Positions 5,050 to 5,164 of a stretch of 5,164 nt of DNA are shown piece after piece. A program made the position numbers and the translations under genes. The stretch is from contig DATDCV010000245.1 of the NCBI GenBank assembly GCA_036524155.1, forward strand, positions 1-5,164, read 5' to 3'. Numbering within the stretch: position 1 is the stretch's first letter; every line of letters starts with the position of its first letter. This DNA is from DATDCV01 sp036524155 (lineage in GTDB: Bacteria; Verrucomicrobiota; Verrucomicrobiia; Limisphaerales; UBA8199). Below the pieces are notes generated by a model, which saw only the letters and a program-made list of their open reading frames with translations, did not search any database and was not told the origin of the DNA.

Positions 5050-5164
5050 ATGGGCCTTTTCAAACATCCAGCGGAATCCCCGGTGGCACCGGAACCGGAG
5101 GTTGGCATCCCCGTAGAGTTGTTCGATTTATCGAAACGCTATGATCTCTACTGTTCGGACCTCC
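5050..5164 (+). CDS. Hypothetical protein, N-terminal part (runs off the right edge)
   Basis: An ATG at 5050 opens a frame that continues to the window end, encoding MGLFKHPAESPVAPEPEVGI and then PVELFDLSKRYDLYCSDL. The proline-rich start followed by an amphipathic, well-formed segment looks like a genuine N-terminus of a soluble protein, with no signal peptide. The start lies 11 bp after the ATCTAAC core-like sequence of the attC-like palindrome, typical spacing for the next gene in a cassette array. No strong ribosome binding site is seen. I do not recognise the family. Confidence 0.65.
   Translation, partial: MGLFKHPAESPVAPEPEVGIPVELFDLSKRYDLYCSDL

Overview
The window looks like a repeat-rich, gene-poor stretch of a GC-rich bacterial chromosome, most likely Verrucomicrobiota (Limisphaerales/Pedosphaera-like). 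This is an inference. It rests on a type II secretion-like prepilin with the GFTLIELLVVIAIIAILAS start and an H-X9-DG C-terminus, on a REP-associated tyrosine transposase (RAYT) remnant of the WSS...RPKWVRVDRLLG type, and on palindromic elements in nearly every intergenic gap.

Layout. Bases 1-144 may carry part of a minus-strand gene running off the left edge. A compound palindrome (172-283) precedes a complete, single-domain asparaginase-like gene (474-953, +). A sister palindrome (1093-1189) lies upstream of a prepilin-like gene (1380-2195, +). A third, larger palindrome (2300-2415) separates that gene from a membrane-anchored protein of unknown function (2489-3133, +). A decayed RAYT remnant (3136-3385, +) follows, then a hairpin-dense block. 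That block holds a perfect 34-bp palindrome (3457-3490) and an inverted pair of GTAG-hairpin REP-like units (about 3511-3703).

The right third looks like a degenerate chromosomal integron. A minus-strand integron-type integrase (start at 4153) keeps only its N-terminal DNA-binding domain and then runs into the REP block, so it has no catalytic domain. Divergent from it are two plus-strand genes of unknown function (4464-4931, and 5050 to the right edge). An attC-like imperfect palindrome ending in an ATCTAAC core-like sequence lies between them.

The most interesting signal is the repeat system. The three large palindromes are built from 17-nt hairpin modules, each with a 7-bp stem, a 3-nt loop and a 7-bp stem. 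Where elements can be aligned, the stem differences occur as compensated base pairs. The RAYT remnant beside GTAG-headed hairpins resembles the RAYT/REP arrangement known from enterobacteria and pseudomonads. No operon is evident: the plus-strand genes are separated by repeat-filled gaps and look independently expressed.
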